Shown here piece by piece: positions 60,312 through 64,000 of a stretch of DNA of 64,000 bases. The position numbers were made by a program, and so were the translations under genes. The notes beneath the pieces are model-generated. The model saw nothing but the letters and a program-made list of their open reading frames with translations, was not told the origin of the DNA and searched no databases. The stretch lies in assembly GCA_031550725.1 (NCBI GenBank), contig JAVBOH010000015.1, positions 5,977 to 69,976 on the forward strand, in the 5' to 3' direction. Numbering within the stretch: the stretch's first letter is position 1; each line of letters starts with the position of its first letter. Source of the stretch: UBA946 sp031550725 (GTDB lineage: Bacteria > Bacillota > Clostridia > Oscillospirales > Ruminococcaceae).

Positions 60312-61442
60312 GTGAATGTGAAAAATAAGATAAAATTAAAGAAATCAAGTAAAATATTAATAGTACTATTCATTTTTTTGATACTATTGAATGTATTATC
60401 ATGGAATTCTGTGACTTTCAGCGACTGGCACAGAAAAAATATTTTCCCGATAATTCAATCAATATTCTCAAGGGTGACTAACATTTTCCCGTTTTCAATC
60501 GGTGAAATGATGATTTTTACAGGTATTTTAATTTTAGTCACTGGTATTCTTTCTTACATTATACTTATGATATGCGCAAAAAGCAAGCGTAAAAAAATTA
60601 CATATATTTATTCAAAGACGCTAGTTTTTATAGCAGCTTTTGTTTTTACTGTAGAAACAACCAATTTTTTCATGCTATATCACTGTTCAACCTTTGCATT
60701 TAATTATAGTATATCGGAAAACAAGCATACTTCTGAGCAATTATGTAAAGTTGCTGTCTATTTAATTGAAAAAATCAATTTTGTATCTGAAGAAATAACT
60801 CGTGATGAAGAAAACCATTTTGTTTTAACAAGCGATATAAATATAGAATCAAAAAAGGCAATGCAAAAACTTGGAGAGGAATATCCATCCATGAAAGGAT
60901 ATTATCCAAACCCCAAGCCCTTGACTTTTTCAGCAGTTGTCACAAAGCTTAATCTTTTGGGTATATACTTCCCTTTTAGTCTTGAGGCAAACTACAATAA
61001 TTATATGTATAGCTCCGACAGACCGTCAACAATCTGTCATGAACTTGCTCATTTAAAAGGCTGGATTCAGGAGGATGAAGCAAATTTCATTGCATACTTA
61101 GCTTGTATAAATTCCGAAAATCCTGAATTCGAATACAGTGGTTATATTAATGCAATTGAATATCTGATGTCAGCAGATAATAATTTATCAATTGATGATA
61201 CTATAATGTTGCGAACCTTGCTTGATGATAATGCCATTTTGGACAGCAGAGAAAGTCATGTAGTATTTCGTGAAGCGCAAAAAAGCAAGGTCGGCGAGGC
61301 TTTATCGGAAGTTTCTGATACCGCAATTGAGGTTAGTCTTAAAATTAACGGTGTTTCAGATGGTGCAAAGTCATACGGACGCTTTGTTGACCTGCTTTTG
61401 AATTATTATCTTGATGGTGATGGTAATATTATAGAACATTAA
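60312..61442 (+). CDS. DUF3810-like membrane zinc metalloprotease
   Basis: 376 aa. Three transmembrane helices in the first 120 residues, then a soluble domain with the zincin motif CHELAHLKG (about residues 237-245) and the third-ligand type acidic stretch EDEANFIAYLAC. This matches the DUF3810 family of Firmicutes and Bacteroidetes. Function unknown; a membrane-anchored peptidase is likely. GTG 60312, 6 nt after AAAAGG, is preferred; GTG 60318 is possible. Confidence 0.83.
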   Translation: MNVKNKIKLKKSSKILIVLFIFLILLNVLSWNSVTFSDWHRKNIFPIIQSIFSRVTNIFPFSIGEMMIFTGILILVTGILSYIILMICAKSKRKKITYIYSKTLVFIAAFVFTVETTNFFMLYHCSTFAFNYSISENKHTSEQLCKVAVYLIEKINFVSEEITRDEENHFVLTSDINIESKKAMQKLGEEYPSMKGYYPNPKPLTFSAVVTKLNLLGIYFPFSLEANYNNYMYSSDRPSTICHELAHLKGWIQEDEANFIAYLACINSENPEFEYSGYINAIEYLMSADNNLSIDDTIMLRTLLDDNAILDSRESHVVFREAQKSKVGEALSEVSDTAIEVSLKINGVSDGAKSYGRFVDLLLNYYLDGDGNIIEH

Positions 61443-61486
61443 AATGTTTTTCAGATATTTTATGGAAAATATATTTTAAAAAGCTA

Positions 61487-61515
61487 TTGTAATTCTTTTC
61501 AAAATAGGTTATACT
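61487..61515 (+). promoter_or_regulatory. Promoter of the HD-domain gene
   Basis: TTGTAA (61487-61492), 17 bp, TATACT (61510-61515). Its position argues against the upstream ATG at 61525 as start. Confidence 0.6.
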
Positions 61516-61557
61516 ATTTCTGTAATGTCCGAAAAAATCGCATGGAGGAATTATTTA

Positions 61558-62109
61558 ATGCTTAAAGCTATTGGCTCAAAAAAAGATTTGTCCGACAAAG
61601 AAAACAATTATAATTTACTTGTTTCCGACCTCCTTGACAATGAGCTTGTTTTACAGATGAAGGAATATACTCATCATGGCAGAACAACTTGTTTTCAGCA
61701 TTGTTTGAATGTATCTTATTATAATTATAAGCTTTGCAAGCTTTTTTCATTGAATGAACGTGCAGGAGCAAGAGCTGGACTTTTACATGACTTATTTTTA
61801 TATGACTGGCATACTTATAAGCCTGAAAAGGGTGAACGTCTGCATGGATTTACTCATGCATCAAGAGCTCTAAGAAATGTTAAGGATAATTTTTATATTA
61901 CAGAGCTAGAGGCTGACATTATAGGCAAGCATATGTTTCCATTAAATTTACTGGCTATACCAAAATACAGGGAAACACTTATTATTGTTTTGGTTGATAA
62001 ATACTGTGGTTCAATTGAAGTTTTCGATAACAGCATATATAAGATGGTGATTTTTTTCAAAAAACTTCCTATTATAAGACGGAAATGTGTAATTTCCGAA
62101 ATAGAATAA
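61558..62109 (+). CDS. HD-domain hydrolase
   Basis: 183 aa. HD residues: His in CFQHCLNVSYYNYKL, HD in AGLLHDLFLYDW, further His in HGFTHASRAL and IGKHMFP, last Asp in VLVDKYCG. Such proteins hydrolyse phosphate esters or nucleotides; the substrate is unknown. ATG 61558 with GGAGG 9 nt upstream. Monocistronic between its own promoter and terminator. Confidence 0.88.
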   Translation: MLKAIGSKKDLSDKENNYNLLVSDLLDNELVLQMKEYTHHGRTTCFQHCLNVSYYNYKLCKLFSLNERAGARAGLLHDLFLYDWHTYKPEKGERLHGFTHASRALRNVKDNFYITELEADIIGKHMFPLNLLAIPKYRETLIIVLVDKYCGSIEVFDNSIYKMVIFFKKLPIIRRKCVISEIE

Positions 62110-62127
62110 ATACAGAAATTGGCATTT

Positions 62128-62160
62128 CCCATTTCAAAATTCCTTTTGAAATGGGTTTTT
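62128..62160 (+). terminator. Terminator of the HD-domain gene
   Basis: Perfect 12-bp stem CCCATTTCAAAA/TTTTGAAATGGG followed by TTTTTT. Confidence 0.85.
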
Positions 62161-62248
62161 TATACCCTAAAACAACACATTGACGATGTTGCAACCAATA
62201 GTTGCAGAAAAATATATCAAAAAAATATAAAATGCCAACTAGAATTGG

Positions 62249-62277
62249 TTGTAATGCAATATTATATGTGGTATAAT
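62249..62277 (+). promoter_or_regulatory. Promoter in the 62.2-kb gap
   Basis: TTGTAA (62249-62254), 17 bp, TATAAT (62272-62277). It lies about 330 bp before the XRE gene, with a strong hairpin in between. Confidence 0.6.
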
Positions 62278-62324
62278 GATAACAGAATAAAACTTAAGCA
62301 TAAAATAAATCATCGAGGTTAATT

Positions 62325-62372
62325 TTGCTTGACAGTCAATTTGACGTGGCTCATGATTTATATGTTTTATGA
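62325..62372 (+). CDS. Candidate 15-residue leader peptide or small protein
   Basis: TTG start 7 nt after CGAGG, reading MLDSQFDVAHDLYVL, ending inside the 5' arm of the 19-bp hairpin. It follows a good promoter. It could be a leader peptide that controls read-through into the XRE gene, or chance. Confidence 0.3.
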   Translation: MLDSQFDVAHDLYVL

Positions 62373-62409
62373 AAAAGAAAAATACCGCAATATTTTTCTT
62401 TTTCATAAA
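62366..62409 (+). terminator. 19-bp perfect hairpin
   Basis: 62366-62384 pairs without mismatch with 62391-62409 around CCGCAA; the arms are A-rich then T-rich. It may end a short transcript from the 62.25-kb promoter. From 62410 to 62605 I see only the ribosome-binding site of the next gene. Confidence 0.55.
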
Positions 62410-62605
62410 TCTGCTTATTGTAATTTTAATGTATACTGAATTATTCAATATACATTATAGAAATGATATCATTTCGGAAATGAAAAGATATTTGTGCATA
62501 AGACGAAAATCACTGTAAATAATTGGTATGTTGATTTATTGGGAGAGTTAAGCTTTGGGGTTTACCTTTCAAGACAACCAAAACTAAGAAAGGATGGGTA
62601 TTATT

Positions 62606-63622
62606 ATGAATATTGAAATTGCAAACAGACTTCATCAACTGAGAAAAAAGCATAATCTTTCTCAAGAGGATTTAGCCGCTAAGATAGGTATTTCCAGACA
62701 GGCCGTATCAAAATGGGAGCGTGCAGAAGCATCACCCGATACAGATAATATAATTTCTCTTGCAAAGCTATATGGTGTTTCACTTGACGAGCTTTTAATG
62801 ACAGACAGTTTTCCGCTTAATCAGAACTCACCTGTTTCATTAAAGAAGGATAATTATGCAGCAGCAGGAATAAAAACACCAGCAATGTCTATTTCCCCTG
62901 CTGGAGAAATGGCTTTAGATGATGGTGAAATCTATCCTAATCGTGATAATTCATCACAATCAAACAATTCACAAAGGAATGCAGCATTTACTAATAACAG
63001 CACAAACGGAAATGACAGTTTATTCGGAAATGGCAGCAATCCATATGCAAATAACAATGGAGAAAATAAATCCTCCGGACCTGATTCTGTTGAGTTTGAA
63101 AAGCTTGATGAGTATATGTCAAAATTAGGAAACGGATTGGAAGTCGGACTTGGAAAACTTGGAAACGAACTGGGGAAAGTTGGAAAAGTAGTTGGAGAAA
63201 ATATTGACAAAGCGGGAAATAAAATAAAAGAGGAAATAAAGAAATCCGAGGAGAAAAGCCGCAATAATTCATACAGCAATCAAACAGAAAGCTATTCTGA
63301 AAGCAGCGATAACTCCGAATACAAATATAACTATCAATACAACTATGAATACAAAGACAAAAAACATAAAAAAGAGCGCTCAAAAACTGACCGTGAAAAG
63401 ATAACATTATCCGACCTAGTGCTTACAATGATTTTTGTAATGCTATTTGGACTAACTGTTGCAACAATTGGCGAATCATCACTTGCATTTATTTTTGCAA
63501 TTCCAACATTACTAACATATAAAATTGCAAAGCAAAAAAAAAGATTTACTTTGCTTTTGTTACCCAACATTAGTTTGCATGATCTTCTTCGGGCTGGGTA
63601 TATTTGGCGGATGGACATATGA
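62606..63622 (+). CDS. XRE-family regulator with membrane domain, 5' part (frameshifted)
   Basis: HTH at residues 5-60 (LRKKHNLSQEDLAAKIGISR, then QAVSKWERAEASPDTDNI), a long polar linker rich in Asn, Ser and Gly, a charged coiled part, and a first transmembrane helix pair (TLSDLVLTMIFVMLFGLTVA). At the A9 run (63534-63542) the frame turns into unrelated sequence and stops after about 25 codons. ATG 62606 with AAAGGATGGG upstream. Membrane-tethered XRE proteins of this shape are common in Clostridia; the target is unknown. Confidence 0.75.
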   Translation: MNIEIANRLHQLRKKHNLSQEDLAAKIGISRQAVSKWERAEASPDTDNIISLAKLYGVSLDELLMTDSFPLNQNSPVSLKKDNYAAAGIKTPAMSISPAGEMALDDGEIYPNRDNSSQSNNSQRNAAFTNNSTNGNDSLFGNGSNPYANNNGENKSSGPDSVEFEKLDEYMSKLGNGLEVGLGKLGNELGKVGKVVGENIDKAGNKIKEEIKKSEEKSRNNSYSNQTESYSESSDNSEYKYNYQYNYEYKDKKHKKERSKTDREKITLSDLVLTMIFVMLFGLTVATIGESSLAFIFAIPTLLTYKIAKQKKRFTLLLLPNISLHDLLRAGYIWRMDI

Positions 63623-63860
63623 ATACACATGGACATTGTTTGTTACAATACCACTATTTTACACAACGATTCCAGCAATCAGAAAAAGAAATCCATTCAT
63701 TTTCTGTTATCCTGTACTGGTAGCTTATATTTTCTTACTTTCCGCTGTAATGTTCAATGGCTTTTTTGTAAGATGGACATGGTCGCTATTCTTAACAATT
63801 CCATTCTACTATTTCATTTGCATTCACATAATGAACGAGCGAAAGAATAAATCACAATAA
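63525..63860 (+). CDS. XRE/membrane protein, 3' part (frameshifted)
   Basis: In the other frame after the A9 run the protein continues DLLCFCYPTLVCMIFFGLGI with two repeats of a four-helix pattern (GGWTYEYTWTLFVTIPLFY and FFVRWTWSLFLTIPFYY). These clearly belong to the same membrane domain as the end of the preceding ORF. The nominal TTG start at 63525 has no ribosome-binding site. Full protein would be about 417 aa. Confidence 0.65.
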   Translation: MQSKKKDLLCFCYPTLVCMIFFGLGIFGGWTYEYTWTLFVTIPLFYTTIPAIRKRNPFIFCYPVLVAYIFLLSAVMFNGFFVRWTWSLFLTIPFYYFICIHIMNERKNKSQ

Positions 63861-63869
63861 AATAAATAT

Positions 63870-63893
63870 CCCCCGGCGTAGCCGGGGGTTTTT
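63870..63893 (+). terminator. Terminator after the XRE gene
   Basis: Perfect 8-bp all-GC stem CCCCCGGC/GCCGGGGG with loop GTA, followed by TTTTT. Confidence 0.8.
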
Positions 63894-64000
63894 CTCTAGC
63901 GGGCATAGCCCTGTACTACTGGCCACGCCTAAAGGCGTTTTTTACGGTCTGGCCCGTGCAAAGGCTGTTACTTGCTACCCGTTAACGGGTCAAAGTCCCC
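63894..64000. repeat. GC-rich hairpin cluster at the window end
   Basis: Several small hairpins in a row: GGGC/GCCC, ACGCC/GGCGT followed by TTTTTT, and ACCCG/CGGGT. Far more GC-rich than the surrounding genes. It continues past the window edge, so its extent is unknown. No tRNA cloverleaf or coding frame recognised. Confidence 0.45.

Noticed and set aside
62239..62448. Minus-strand 69-codon ORF with a short hydrophobic stretch, like a type I toxin
   Set aside because: No ribosome-binding site or promoter on that strand; its hydrophobic part is only the complement of the A/T-rich hairpin at 62366-62409.

Overview
The window is AT-rich chromosomal DNA of a spore-forming Gram-positive Firmicute, most likely a gut Clostridia of the Ruminococcus type (inference). 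Evidence: SpoIIE and SpoVG, a glgB-glgC-glgD-glgA operon, a T-box leader on the phenylalanyl-tRNA synthetase operon, a preQ1-I riboswitch on a queuosine operon, a GGGtGRT protein paired with an Fe-S scaffold, and a cell-attached GH5 cellulase lipoprotein. Several housekeeping promoters with 17-18 bp spacers and many hairpin terminators can be read directly. I see no tRNA, rRNA, CRISPR array, prophage or intact insertion sequence.

Layout. 1-1433 is the start of a large minus-strand membrane protein. 1.8-8.0 kb is the glycogen/starch operon (glgB, C, D, A; minus strand), with a 173-bp MITE-like element between glgB and glgC. 8.3-15.7 kb (minus) holds spoIIE, an Hpt protein and a T-box-controlled operon of a small membrane protein, pheS and pheT. 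15.8-21.6 kb (plus) holds a small membrane protein, a divergent AcpS-like protein that lacks both metal ligands, the NAD(P)HX repair enzyme Nnr, a lipoprotein, an apparently free-standing non-coding RNA and polyphosphate kinase. 21.7-23.4 kb is a chemoreceptor. 23.6-26.8 kb is the queuosine precursor operon queD-queE-folE-queC-queF behind its riboswitch. 26.8-31.5 kb is a large FtsX-type ABC exporter with a divergent TetR regulator.

31.7-46.9 kb is the most interesting region, a cell-surface glycan locus. It has a frameshifted GT-C-like membrane protein, a convergent SAM methyltransferase, and a ten-gene plus-strand operon from one clear promoter: glucose-1-phosphate cytidylyltransferase, radical SAM/SPASM enzyme, RfbH-type 3-dehydrase, GtrA, GtrB, an SDR, a DRE-TIM aldolase-like protein fused to an unassigned domain, a HAD phosphatase, a YerE/acetolactate-synthase-like ThDP enzyme, and a polytopic membrane protein. 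Together they suggest a branched-chain CDP-3,6-dideoxysugar added to a lipid-linked wall polymer. The CDP-glucose 4,6-dehydratase and the E3 reductase are absent from the window. Two genes at the end of the operon have a hairpin between the Shine-Dalgarno sequence and the start codon.

47.0-64 kb holds an Rrf2 regulator near the GGGtGRT/scaffold pair, a GH5 lipoprotein with a second copy of the MITE-like element upstream, a NUDIX hydrolase, spoVG, murC-lexA-CPBP protease, a second chemoreceptor with a long acidic then Lys-rich tail, a DUF3810-like membrane metalloprotease, an HD hydrolase, and an XRE/membrane protein broken at a poly-A run. The window ends in a GC-rich cluster of hairpins. Two of the longer genes are interrupted exactly at homopolymeric A runs, which could be real slippage sites or assembly errors.
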